DNA of 64,000 nt, taken from assembly GCF_029227915.1 (NCBI RefSeq), contig NC_079886.1, positions 26,328,501-26,392,500 of the forward strand. Direction: 5' to 3'. Shown one piece after another: positions 1-11,024 of this stretch. This DNA comes from Hydractinia symbiolongicarpus. Lineage: Eukaryota; Cnidaria; Hydrozoa; Anthoathecata; Hydractiniidae. The position numbers and the translations under genes are program-made. The notes under the pieces are model-generated. The model was given only the letters and a program-made list of their open reading frames with translations, did not search any database and was not told the DNA's origin. Position 1 is the stretch's first letter. The number at the start of each line of letters is the position of its first letter.

Positions 1-810
1 AAGAATGAAATCGTTTTTGAAAACTACAAGTCTTATGCGTTTTAGTGTTAAAAAATTAATTTAAAAAATCATTCGGGAAATGAGTTTACTCCCAGTTTAC
101 TTTCTTTGTATACATTCGACTATACGGGTCAAGCCCGGGATTTAGGGCAAGTCGCGAATTTTCGTTTGCCGGCGATTAAACTCCTTTTATTCAGTGTCTC
201 ATCAAGAATGAAATCGTTTTTGAAAACTACAAGTCTTATGCGTTTTAGTGGTAAAAAATTAATTTAAAAAATCATTCGGGAATTGAGTTTACTCCCAGTT
301 TACTTTCTTTCTTTACATTCGACTATACGGGTCAAGCCCGGGATTTAGGGCAAATCGCGGGTTTTCGTTTGCCGGCGATGAAACTCCTTTTATTCAGCGT
401 CTCATCAAAAATGAAATCGTTTTTGAAAACTACAAGTCTTATGCATTTTAGTGGTAAAAAATTAGTTTAAAAAATCGTTCGGGAAATGAGTTTACTCCCA
501 GTTTACTTTCTTTGTATACATTCCACTATACGGGTCAAGCCCGGGATTTAGGGCAAATCGCGAATTTTCGTTTGCCGGCGATTAAACTCCTTTTATTCAG
601 CGTCTCATCAAAAATGAAATCATTTTTGAAAACTACAAGTCTCATGCGTTTTAGTGGTGAAAAAATAATTTAAAGAATCGTTCGGGAAATGAGTTTACTC
701 CCTATGTACTTTCTTTCTTTACATTCGACTATACGGGTCAAGCCCGGGATTTAGGGCAAATCGCGGTTTTTCGTTTGCCGGCGATTAAACTCCTTTTATT
801 CAGCGTCTCA

Positions 811-832
811 TCAAAAATGAAATCATTTTTGA
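811..832 (+). other. Representative 10-2-10 dyad inside the satellite monomer
   Basis: The arm TCAAAAATGA (811-820) is followed by AA and then by its exact reverse complement (823-832). The same perfect dyad occurs in many monomers across the window. Other monomer types break it with one or two changes (AAAACGA, AAGAATG, or TCG in place of TCA). It could be a binding site for a dimeric protein, or simply part of an A-tract-rich bent segment. No function is shown by the sequence alone. Confidence 0.7.
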
Positions 833-886
833 AAACTACAAGTCTCATGCGCTTTAGTGGTGAAAAAATAATTTAAAGAATCGTTC

Positions 887-967
887 GGGAAATGAGTCTA
901 CTCCCTGGGTACTTTCTTTGTATACTTTTCATTATATATAATTTTCATTATATTTAAAAAATCATTC
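887..967 (+). repeat. Truncated 81-bp monomer with AT-rich filler
   Basis: Successive GGGAA(A/T)TGAG landmarks lie only 81 bp apart (887 to 968) instead of 203. The monomer jumps from TATACTTTTCA straight to ATTTAAAAAATCATTCGGG. In between is a short filler in which TTTTCATTATAT occurs twice. The same junction recurs at about 4055 inside the duplicated block, so the deletion arose before the duplication. Confidence 0.9.
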
Positions 968-1007
968 GGGAATTGAGTTTACTCCCAGTTTACTTTCTTT
1001 GTATACA

Positions 1008-1021
1008 TTCGACTATACGGG
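1008..1021 (+). other. Representative CENP-B-box-like 14-mer
   Basis: TTCGACTATACGGG matches TTCG-N3-A-N2-CGGG. The mammalian CENP-B box core is TTCG-N4-A-N2-CGGG, so this is one base short in the spacer. It is present only in monomers with the TACATTCGACTATACGGG haplotype. Monomers with TTTGACTATACGGG or TTTTCACTGTACGGG lack the TTCG half. The resemblance may be chance. Confidence 0.3.
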
Positions 1022-1042
1022 GCGATTCCGGGATATACGGGA

Positions 1043-1070
1043 AATCGCGGGTTTTCGTTTGCCGGCGATT
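1043..1070 (+). other. Representative GC-rich hairpin dyad inside the monomer
   Basis: AATCGCGGG (1043-1051) can pair with CCGGCGATT (1062-1070) across a 10-base loop TTTTCGTTTG, giving 8 of 9 base pairs with one G/G mismatch. This is the most GC-rich part of the monomer and is present in most copies. Variants with ATTGCGGG, ATCACGGG or GCCAGCGATT weaken the stem. Confidence 0.6.
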
Positions 1071-3549
1071 AAACTCCTTTTATTCAGTGTCTCATCAAGA
1101 ATGAAATCGTTTTTGAAAACTACAAGTCTTATGCGTTTTAGTGGTAAAAAATTAATTTAAAAAATCATTCGGGAATTGAGTTTACTCCCAGTTTACTTTT
1201 TTGTATACATTCGACTATACGGGGCGATTCCGGGATATACGGGAAATCGCGGGTTTTCGTTTGCCGGCGATTAAACTCCTTTTATTCAGGGTCTCATCAA
1301 AAATGAAATCGTTTTTGAAAACTACAAGTCGTATGCGTTTTAGTGGTGAAAAAATAATTTAAAGAATCGTTCGGGAAATGAGTCTACTCCCTGGGTACTT
1401 TCTTTGTATACTTTTCACTGTACGGGCCGAGTCCGTGATATACGGAAAATCGCGGGTTTTCGTTTGCCGTAGATTAAACTCCTTTTATTCAGCGTCTCAT
1501 CAAGAATGAAATCGTTTTTGAAAACTACAAGTCTCATGCGTTTTAGTGGTGAAAAAATAATTTAAAGAATCGTTCGGGAAATGAGTTTACTCCCTATGTA
1601 CTTTCTTTCTTTACATTCGACTATACGGGTCAAGCCCGGGATTTAGGGCAAATCGCGGTTTTTCGTTTGCCGGCGATTAAACTCCTTTTATTCAGCGTCT
1701 CATCAAAAATGAAATCATTTTTGAAAACTACAAGTCTCATGCGTTTTAGTGGTGAAAAAATAATTTAAAGAATCGTTCGGGAAATGAGTCTACTCCCTGG
1801 GTACTTTCTTTGTATACTTTTCACTGTACGGGCCGAGTCCGTGATATACGGAAAATCGCGGGTTTTCGTTTGCCTGAGATTAAACTCCTTTTATTCAGCG
1901 TCTCATCAAGAATGAAATCGTTTTTGAAAACTACAAGTCTTATGCGTTTTAGTGTTAAAAAATTAATTTAAAAAATCATTCGGGAAATGAGTTTACTCCC
2001 AGTTTACTTTCTTTGTATACATTCGACTATACGGGGCGATTCCGGGATATATGGGAAATCGCGGGTTTTCGTTTGCCGGCGATTAAACTCCTTTTATTCA
2101 GTGTCTCATCAAGAATGAAATCGTTTTTGAAAACTACAAGTCTTATGCGTTTTAGTGGTAAAAAATTAATTTAAAAAATCATTCGGGAATTGAGTTTACT
2201 CCCAGTTTACTTTCTTTGTATACATTCGACTATACGGGGCGATTCCGGGATATACGGGAAATCGCGGGTTTTCGTTTGCCGGCGATTAAACTCCTTTTAT
2301 TCAGTGTCTCATCAAGAATGAAATCGTTTTTGAAAACTACAAGTCTTATGCGTTTTAGTGGTAAAAAATTAATTTAAAAAATCATTCGGGAATTGAGTTT
2401 ACTCCCAGTTTACTTTCTTTGTATACATTCGACTATACGGGGCGATTCCGGGATATACGGGAAATCGCGGGTTTTCGTTTGCCGGCGATTAAACTCCTTT
2501 TATTCAGGGCTCATCAAAAATGAAATCGTTTTTGAAAACTACAAGTCGTATGCGTTTTAGTGGTGAAAAAATAATTTAAAGAATCGTTCGGGAAATGAGT
2601 CTACTCCCTGGGTACTTTCTTTGTATACTTTTCACTGTACGGGCCGAGTCCGTGATATACGGAAAATCGCGGGTTTTCGTTTGCCGTAGATTAAACTCCA
2701 TTTTATTCAGCGTCTCATCAAGAATGAAATCGTTTTTGAAAACTACAAGTCTTATGCGTTTTAGTGTTAAAAAATTAATTTAAAACATCATTCCGGAAAT
2801 GAGTTTACTCCCAGTTTACTTTCTTTGTATACATTCAACTATACGGGACGATTCCGGGATATACGGGAAATCGCGGGTTTTCGTTTGCCGGCGATTAAAC
2901 TCCTTTTATTCAGCGTCTCATCAAGAATGAAATCGTTTTTGAAAACTACAAGTCTTATGCGTTTTAGTGTTAAAAAATTAATTTAAAAAATCATTCGGGA
3001 AATGAGTTTACTCCCAGTTTACTTTCTTTGTATACATTCGACTATACGGGTCAAGAACGGGATTTAGGGCAAATCGCGAATTTTCGTTTGCCGGCGATTA
3101 AACTCCTTTTATTCAGCGTCTCATCAAGAATGAAATCCTTTTTGAAAACTACAAGTCTTATGCGTTTTAGTGGTAAAAAATTAATTTAAAAAATCATTCG
3201 GGAAATGAGTCTACTCCCTGGGTATTTTCTTTGTATACTTTTCACTGTACGGGCCGAGTCCGTGATATACGGAAAATCGCGGGTTTTCGTTTGCCGGAGA
3301 TTAAACTCCTTTTATTCAGCGTCTCATCAAGAATGAAATCGTTTTTGAAAACTACAAGTCTTATGCGTTTTAGTGTTAAAAAATTAATTTAAAAAATCAT
3401 TCGGGAAATGAGTTTACTCCCAATTTACTTTCTTTGTATACATTCGACTATACGGGACGATTCCGGGATATACGGGAAATCGCGGGTTTTCGTTTGCCGG
3501 CGATTAAACTCCTTTTATTCAGCGTCTCATCAAAAATGAAATCATTTTT

Positions 3550-6050
3550 GAAAACTACAAGTCTTATGCATTTTAGTGGTAAAAAATTAGTTTAAAAAAT
3601 CGTTCGGGAAATGAGTTTACTCCCAGTTTACTTTCTTTGTATACATTCCACTATACGGGTCAAGCCCGGGATTTAGGGCAAATCGCGAATTTTCGTTTGC
3701 CGGCGATTAAACTCCTTTTATTCAGCGTCTCATCAAAAATGAAATCATTTTTGAAAACTACAAGTCTCATGCGTTTTAGTGGTGAAAAAATAATTTAAAG
3801 AATCGTTCGGGAAATGAGTTTACTCCCTATGTACTTTCTTTCTTTACATTCGACTATACGGGTCAAGCCCGGGATTTAGGGCAAATCGCGGTTTTTCGTT
3901 TGCCGGCGATTAAACTCCTTTTATTCAGCGTCTCATCAAAAATGAAATCATTTTTGAAAACTACAAGTCTCATGCGCTTTAGTGGTGAAAAAATAATTTA
4001 AAGAATCGTTCGGGAAATGAGTCTACTCCCTGGGTACTTTCTTTGTATACTTTTCATTATATATAATTTTCATTATATTTAAAAAATCATTCGGGAATTG
4101 AGTTTACTCCCAGTTTACTTTCTTTGTATACATTCGACTATACGGGGCGATTCCGGGATATACGGGAAATCGCGGGTTTTCGTTTGCCGGCGATTAAACT
4201 CCTTTTATTCAGTGTCTCATCAAGAATGAAATCGTTTTTGAAAACTACAAGTCTTATGCGTTTTAGTGGTAAAAAATTAATTTAAAAAATCATTCGGGAA
4301 TTGAGTTTACTCCCAGTTTACTTTTTTGTATACATTCGACTATACGGGGCGATTCCGGGATATACGGGAAATCGCGGGTTTTCGTTTGCCGGCGATTAAA
4401 CTCCTTTTATTCAGGGTCTCATCAAAAATGAAATCGTTTTTGAAAACTACAAGTCGTATGCGTTTTAGTGGTGAAAAAATAATTTAAAGAATCGTTCGGG
4501 AAATGAGTCTACTCCCTGGGTACTTTCTTTGTATACTTTTCACTGTACGGGCCGAGTCCGTGATATACGGAAAATCGCGGGTTTTCGTTTGCCGTAGATT
4601 AAACTCCTTTTATTCAGCGTCTCATCAAGAATGAAATCGTTTTTGAAAACTACAAGTCTCATGCGTTTTAGTGGTGAAAAAATAATTTAAAGAATCGTTC
4701 GGGAAATGAGTTTACTCCCTATGTACTTTCTTTCTTTACATTCGACTATACGGGTCAAGCCCGGGATTTAGGGCAAATCGCGGTTTTTCGTTTGCCGGCG
4801 ATTAAACTCCTTTTATTCAGCGTCTCATCAAAAATGAAATCATTTTTGAAAACTACAAGTCTCATGCGTTTTAGTGGTGAAAAAATAATTTAAAGAATCG
4901 TTGGGGAAATGAGTCTACTCCCTGGGTACTTTCTTTGTATACTTTTCACTGTACGGGCCGAGTCCGTGATATACGGAAAATCGCGGGTTTTCGTTTGCCT
5001 GAGATTAAACTCCTTTTATTCAGCGTCTCATCAAGAATGAAATCGTTTTTGAAAACTACAAGTCGTATGCGTTTTAGTGTTAAAAAATTAATTTAAAAAA
5101 TCATTCGGGAAATGAGTTTACTCCCAGTTTACTTTCTTTGTATACATTCGACTATACGGGGCGATTCCGGGATATATGGGAAATCGCGGGTTTTCGTTTG
5201 CCGGCGATTAAACTCCTTTTATTCAGTGTCTCATCAAGAATGAAATCGTTTTTGAAAACTACAAGTCTTATGCGTTTTAGTGGTAAAAAATTAATTTAAA
5301 AAATCATTCGGGAATTGAGTTTACTCCCAGTTTACTTTCTTTGTATACATTCGACTATACGGGGCGATTCCGGGATATACGGGAAATCGCGGGTTTTCGT
5401 TTGCCGGCGATTAAACTCCTTTTATTCAGTGTCTCATCAAGAATGAAATCGTTTTTGAAAACTACAAGTCTTATGCGTTTTAGTGGTAAAAAATTAATTT
5501 AAAAAATCATTCGGGAATTGAGTTTACTCCCAGTTTACTTTCTTTGTATACATTCGACTATACGGGGCGATTCCGGGATATACGGGAAATCGCGGGTTTT
5601 CGTTTGCCGGCGATTAAACTCCTTTTATTCAGGGCTCATCAAAAATGAAATCGTTTTTGAAAACTACAAGTCGTATGCGTTTTAGTGGTGAAAAAATAAT
5701 TTAAAGAATCGTTCGGGAAATGAGTCTACTCCCTGGGTACTTTCTTTGTATACTTTTCACTGTACGGGCCGAGTCCGTGATATACGGAAAATCGCGGGTT
5801 TTCGTTTGCCGTAGATTAAACTCCATTTTATTCAGCGTCTCATCAAGAATGAAATCGTTTTTGAAAACTACAAGTCTTATGCGTTTTAGTGTTAAAAAAT
5901 TAATTTAAAACATCATTCCGGAAATGAGTTTACTCCCAGTTTACTTTCTTTGTATACATTCAACTATACGGGACGATTCCGGGATATACGGGAAATCGCG
6001 GGTTTTCGTTTGCCGGCGATTAAACTCCTTTTATTCAGCGTCTCATCAAA
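3550..6050 (+). repeat. Higher-order block, copy 2 (shift 3125 bp)
   Basis: Second copy of the 425-2925 block. The two copies part company near 2926/6051, where one reads TCAAGAATG and the other TCAAAAATG. Near-identity over about 2.5 kb indicates recent duplication by unequal exchange or a similar process. Confidence 0.9.
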
Positions 6051-7600
6051 AATGAAATCATTTTTGAAAACTACAAGTCTCATGCGTTTTAGTGGTGAAA
6101 AAATAATTTAAAGAATCGTTCGAGAAATGAGTCTACTCCATGGGTACTTTGTTTGTATACTTTTCACTGTACGGGCCGAGTCCGTGATATACGGAAAATC
6201 GCGGGTTTTCGTTTGCCGGAGATTAAACTCCTTTTATTCAGCGTCTCATCAAGAATGAAATCGTTTTTGAAAACTACAAGTCTTATGCGTTTTAGTGTTA
6301 AAAAATTAATTTAAAAAATCATTCGGGAAATGAGTTTACTCCCAGTTTACTTTCTTTGTATACATTCGACTATACGGGTCAAGAACGGGATTTAGGGCAA
6401 ATCGCGAATTTTCGTTTGCCGGCGATTAAACTCCTTTTATTCAGCGTCTCATCAAGAATGAAATCCTTTTTGAAAACTACAAGTCTTATGCGTTTTAGTG
6501 GTAAAAAATTAATTTAAAAAATCATTCGGGAAATGAGTCTACTCCCTGGGTATTTTCTTTGTATACTTTTCACTGTACGGGCCGAGTCCGTGATATACGG
6601 AAAATCGCGGGTTTTCGTTTGCCGGAGATTAAACTCCTTTTATTCAGCGTCTCATCAAGAATGAAATCGTTTTTGAAAACTACAAGTCTTATGCGTTTTA
6701 GTGTTAAAAAATTAATTTAAAAAATCATTCGGGAAATGAGTTTACTCCCAATTTACTTTCTTTGTATACATTCGACTATACGGGACGATTCCGGGATATA
6801 CGGGAAATCGCGGGTTTTCGTTTGCCGGCGATTAAACTCCTTTTATTCAGCGTCTCATCAAAAATGAAATCATTTTTGAAAACTACAAGTCTCATGCGTT
6901 TTAGTGGTGAAAAAATAATTTAAAGAATCGTTCGAGAAATGAGTCTACTCCATGGGTACTTTGTTTGTATACTTTTCACTGTACGGGCCGAGTCCGTGAT
7001 ATACGGAAAATCGCGGGTTTTCGTTTGCCGGAGATTAAACTCCTTTTATTCAGCGTCTCATCAAGAATGAAATCGTTTTTGAAAACTACAAGTCTTATGC
7101 GTTTTAGTGTTAAAAAATTAATTTAAAAAATCATTCGGGAAATGAGTTTACTCCCAGTTTACTTTCTTTGTATACATTCGACTATACGGGTCAAGAACGG
7201 GATTTAGGGCAAATCGCGAATTTTCGTTTGCCGGCGATTAAACTCCTTTTATTCAGCGTCTCATCAAGAATGAAATCCTTTTTGAAAACTACAAGTCTTA
7301 TGCGTTTTAGTGGTAAAAAATTAATTTAAAAAATCATTCGGGAAATGAGTCTACTCCCTGGGTATTTTCTTTGTATACTTTTCACTGTACGGGCCGAGTC
7401 CGTGATATACGGAAAATCGCGGGTTTTCGTTTGCCGGAGATTAAACTCCTTTTATTCAGCGTCTCATCAAGAATGAAATCGTTTTTGAAAACTACAAGTC
7501 TTATGCGTTTTAGTGTTAAAAAATTAATTTAAAAAATCATTCGGGAAATGAGTTTACTCCCAATTTACTTTCTTTGTATACATTCGACTATACGGGTCAA
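6051..7600 (+). repeat. 812-bp four-monomer tandem duplication
   Basis: The rare variant CGAGAAATGAGTCTACTCCA, followed by TGGGTACTTTGTTTG, occurs at 6121 and again at 6933, exactly 812 bp (4 x 203) apart. Flanking variants such as GTCAAGAACGGG at 6379 and 7191 repeat at the same offset. The copies diverge near 6780/7592, where one reads GGGACGATTCC and the other GGGTCAAGCCC. Confidence 0.85.
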
Positions 7601-9329
7601 GCCCGGGATTTAGGGCAAATCGCGAATTTTCGTTTGCCGGCAATTAAACTCCTTTTATTCAGCGTCTCATCAAGAATGAAATCGTTTTTGAAAACTACAA
7701 GTCTTATGCGTTTTAGTTGTAAAAAATTAATTTAAAAAATCATTCGGGAATTGAGTTTACTCCCAGTTTACTTTCTTTGTATACATTCGACTATACGGGG
7801 CGATTCCGGGATATACGGGAAATCGCGGGTTTTCGTTTGCCGGCGATTAAACTCCTTTTATTCAGCGTCTCATCAAAAATGAAATCGTTTTTGAAAACTA
7901 CAAGTCGTATGCGTTTTAGTGGTGAAAAAATAATTTAAAGAATCGTTCGGGAAATGAGTCTACTCCATGGGTACTTTCTTTGTATACTTTTCACTGTACG
8001 GGCCGAGTCCGTGATATACGGAAAATCGCGGGTTTTCGTTTGCCGGAGATTAAACTCCTTTTATTCAGCGTCTCATCAAGAATGAAATCGTTTTTGAAAA
8101 CTACAAGTCTTATGCGTTTTAGTGTTAAAAAATTAATTTAAAAAATCATTCGGGAAATGAGTTTACTCCCAGTTTACTTTCTTTGTATACATTCGACTAT
8201 ACGGGTCAAGAACGGGATTTAGGGCAAATCGCGAATTTTCGTTTGCCGGCGATTAAACTCCTTTTATTCAGCGTCTCATCAAGAATGAAATCCTTTTTGA
8301 AAACTACAAGTCTTATGCGTTTTAGTGGTAAAAAATTAATTTAAAAAATCATTCGGGAAATGAGTCTACTCCCTGGGTATTTTCTTTGTATACTTTTCAC
8401 TGTACGGGCCGAGTCCGTGATATACGGAAAATCGCGGGTTTTCGTTTGCCGGAGATTAAACTCCTTTTATTCAGCGTCTCATCAAGAATGAAATCGTTTT
8501 TGAAAACTACAAGTCTTATGCGTTTTAGTGTTAAAAAATTAATTTAAAAAATCATTCGGGAAATGAGTTTACTCCCAATTTACTTTCTTTGTATACATTC
8601 GACTATACGGGTCAAGCCCGGGATTTAGGGCAAATCGCGAATTTTCGTTTGCCGGCAATTAAACTCCTTTTATTCAGCGTCTCATCAAGAATGAAATCGT
8701 TTTTGAAAACTACAAGTCTTATGCGTTTTAGTGGTAAAAAATTAATTTAAAAAATCATTCGGGAATTGAGTTTACTCCCAGTTTACTTTCTTTGTATACA
8801 TTCGACTATACGGGGCGATTCCGGGATATACGGGAAATCGCGGGTTTTCGTTTGCCGGCGATTAAACTCCTTTTATTCAGCGTCTCATCAAAAATGAAAT
8901 CGTTTTTGAAAACTACAAGTCGTATGCGTTTTAGTGGTGAAAAAATAATTTAAAGAATCGTTCGGGAAATGAGTCTACTCCATGGGTACTTTCTTTGTAT
9001 ACTTTTCACTGTACGGGCCGAGTCCGTGATATACGGAAAATCGCGGGTTTTCGTTTGCCGGAGATTAAACTCCTTTTATTCAGCGTCTCATCAAGAATGA
9101 AATCGTTTTTGAAAACTACAAGTCTTATGCGTTTTAGTGTTAAAAAATTAATTTAAAAAATCATTCGGGAAATGAGTTTACTCCCAGTTTACTTTCTTTG
9201 TATACATTCGACTATACGGGTCAAGAACGGGATTTAAGGCAAATCGCGAATTTTCGTTTGTCGGCGATTAAACTCCCTTTATTCAGCGTCTCATCAAGAA
9301 TGAAATCGTTTCTGAAAACTACAAGTCTT
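7191..9329 (+). repeat. 1015-bp five-monomer higher-order repeat
   Basis: The marker TCAAGAACGGG falls at 7191, 8206 and 9221, and CTCCATGGG at 7965 and 8980; all intervals are 1015 bp (5 x 203). The last unit is cut short by the LINE-1 junction at about 9330. It carries a few private changes, such as TTTAAGGC and GTTTGTCGG. Confidence 0.85.
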
Positions 9330-9351
9330 TTGATTTTGATTTTTTTTTTTT
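9330..9351 (-). other. 3' tail of LINE-1
   Basis: On the + strand the satellite phrase ACAAGTCTT stops at 9329. It is followed by TTGATTTTGAT and 12 consecutive T (9340-9351). On the element's strand this is an A-run followed by ATCAAAA-type units, the expected product of target-primed reverse transcription for a non-LTR element. Confidence 0.8.
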
Positions 9352-9479
9352 GATTTTCTCTTTATTTAACGTCGATAGATACAATAGTATTTAAATAACT
9401 AATTTAAATCGACAACAAAACGTAAAACAAGGCAAACAGCGATAAAAAATAAGAAAAATAAATAAATAAATAAGTAAAG
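9352..9479 (-). other. LINE-1 3' untranslated region
   Basis: A/T-rich sequence between the ORF2 stop and the tail, with no reading frame of note. It contains an AATAAA on the element strand (+ positions 9361-9366) that may serve as polyadenylation signal. Near the ORF end is a short AAAT microsatellite (about 9455-9473 on the + strand). Confidence 0.7.
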
Positions 9480-10979
9480 TTAAAATATGTATGGTATATC
9501 CATGCATATTTTACAGGTGCAAACATCACCTTCCCAAAATTTTATTGAGCTACGGAAGGCTTCGAGAGAAGGAGCATATTTTGTAGCGTCAGGCACAGAT
9601 ATCCATAGCTTCCCTGCAATATTTGATAAAGTATTTAAGCCATAGTACGTTGTCCGACAAGTTGGTCGCCTGATCAAATTAAAGCAACGAAGGTTGTACT
9701 TGTTTTCCCTAACAGAAAATATCTCGTTCATATATAGAGGTGACAATCCATTTAAAAATTTGTAAACCTCTTTCATTAAATTCTGTAAATTGATGATGTG
9801 AATATTTTTAACATTACATAAAGATAAAAGTTCATCGTAATTGCCATTTATATCGTCCTGTATGATTCTTAGACAACGTTCATGAATACGATTGATTCGA
9901 TTATTCGCAACTTTTCCACAAAACATCCATACTAAGGGACAGTAAGAAAATTGAGACAAAATAAATGAATTGAAGAGAAAACGCTTCATCTTGGGTGTCA
10001 AAAAGGAAGATATCCTTTGAAGCACGTTGAGTTTCCTACTAGCCTTATTACAGATGTTTTTGACATGCGAATGAAAGTTTAGTCTCGAGTCAATCGTAAC
10101 ACCAAGAAGCACTACAGACGATTTACACGCAATTTTCAAATGGTTAAATATCAAACTTTCATCGTGATGACCTAATACAATATATTGATACTTTCTCAAA
10201 TTTATTGCTAAGTAATTTTCATAAAACCAATTATTAACTATGACCAAATTAGTAAGCAGTGTTTGTTTTACATCTTCTAATGAATTTTCACAAGCATATA
10301 AGGTGTTATCATCTGCAAAGTTACAAAGGGATGATTGAATAATGAACCAGAATAAATCGTTTATAGAATAATTGAAGAAAGGAGGTCCTAAGATTGATCC
10401 TTGTGGAACTCCAACTTGAAGAGGAAGCCATTCGCTAAAAGAAGAATTTATTCTGGTTCTCTGAAAACGATTTTTCAAGTATGAGTGAATAAATAATAAA
10501 GAAGATTCAGAAAAACCATAGGCATGCAGCTTTGCAATAAGCAAATCATGGTTGATAGTATCAAAAGCTTTTGAAAGGTCCATTAGCACTGCTCCAACTA
10601 CACCCTTATTATCAAGTGTGCTTTTCCATTGTTCAATCATTCGAATGAGAGCATATTGTGTATTATAACCCTTTCTGAAGCCTGATAGATGAGGGCTGAG
10701 TTTGTCATGCATAAAAGTGTGCATTTGATTAAGAATAATTCTTTCAAAAACCTTTGATAAACAGGGAAGCAAGCTAACAGGTCTATAGTTCTCCTTATCA
10801 TTACAGTCATCCTTCTTAAAAACAGGTATAACCTTTGCAAGTTTTAAATCATCAGGAAAAATATTAGACTGTAAACAAAAATTTATAATATTAGTGAGGA
10901 TAGGAACAAAGATATGAATAAACTTTTTCAACATAAAAACTGGAAAATCACCACTAACAGAAGATTTCTTTGCATCCAT
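9480..10979 (-). CDS. LINE-1 ORF2, C-terminal part: reverse transcriptase
   Basis: This 499-residue frame is the reverse transcriptase half of the retrotransposon polyprotein, which copies element RNA into the target site. Visible RT blocks in order are ENYRPVSLL (63-71), SGFRKGYNTQYAL (99-111), LMDLSKAFD with the first catalytic Asp at 134, GVPQGSILGP (190-199) and FADD with the Asp pair at 223-224. The thumb region includes LLGVTIDSRLNFHSHV. The C-terminus ends with CTCKICMDIPYIF, a Cys-x-Cys-x2-Cys motif (487, 489, 492) seen in CR1/L2-like proteins. The Met used here is probably internal: the same frame stays open for 15 codons upstream, back to the TAG at 11025-11027 that separates it from the endonuclease half. 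Block 5 reads GPPFFNYSIND where relatives usually have GPLLFNIFIND, a sign of decay. Confidence 0.93.
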   Translation of the reverse strand: MDAKKSSVSGDFPVFMLKKFIHIFVPILTNIINFCLQSNIFPDDLKLAKVIPVFKKDDCNDKENYRPVSLLPCLSKVFERIILNQMHTFMHDKLSPHLSGFRKGYNTQYALIRMIEQWKSTLDNKGVVGAVLMDLSKAFDTINHDLLIAKLHAYGFSESSLLFIHSYLKNRFQRTRINSSFSEWLPLQVGVPQGSILGPPFFNYSINDLFWFIIQSSLCNFADDNTLYACENSLEDVKQTLLTNLVIVNNWFYENYLAINLRKYQYIVLGHHDESLIFNHLKIACKSSVVLLGVTIDSRLNFHSHVKNICNKASRKLNVLQRISSFLTPKMKRFLFNSFILSQFSYCPLVWMFCGKVANNRINRIHERCLRIIQDDINGNYDELLSLCNVKNIHIINLQNLMKEVYKFLNGLSPLYMNEIFSVRENKYNLRCFNLIRRPTCRTTYYGLNTLSNIAGKLWISVPDATKYAPSLEAFRSSIKFWEGDVCTCKICMDIPYIF

Positions 10980-11024
10980 GTCTTTGATGACTTTGAGAAC
11001 ATCAGGCTGTTCGACCAGCGAAAA

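Larger units (their letters stand above)
425..2925 (+). repeat. Higher-order block, copy 1 (shift 3125 bp)
   Basis: This block of about 2.5 kb is repeated at 3550-6050 with a constant offset of 3125 bp. The match includes the unusual AT-rich junction at 930 (second copy at 4055) and the ORF-sized monomer variant at 2595 (second copy at 5720). Only a few single-base differences are visible, such as CGTTCGGGG versus CGTTGGGG near 1780/4900 and CAAGTCTTATG versus CAAGTCGTATG near 1940/5065. The offset equals 15 monomers plus one 81-bp truncated monomer. The edges are approximate, because the flanking monomers are themselves similar. Confidence 0.9.
1..9329 (+). repeat. 203-bp satellite array, domain 1
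   Basis: Head-to-tail monomers of about 203 bp fill this stretch; for example the phrase AAGAATGAAATCG recurs at 1 and 204. Recurring landmarks in each monomer are GAGTTTACTCCC, TTTGTATAC, CGGGTTTTCGTTTGCC, CTCCTTTTATTCAG and GAAAACTACAAGTC. At least two haplotypes alternate. One has CCAGTTTAC, TACATTCGAC and either GGGTCAAGCCCGGG or GGGGCGATTCCGGG. The other has CCTGGGTAC, ACTTTTCACTGTACGG and GAGTCCGTGATATACGG. Variants typical of this domain are GATTTAGGGCAAATCGCG, GAGTCTACTCC and TAGTGTTAAAAAATT. The array begins before the window and ends where LINE-1 is joined. No gene is seen inside it: short reading frames stop once per monomer and do not keep frame. Confidence 0.97.

Noticed and set aside
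1-9329. CRISPR-like array, because of regular repetition.
   Set aside because: The whole 203-bp unit is repeated without unique spacers of constant size, and no cas genes are present; the retroelements indicate a eukaryote.
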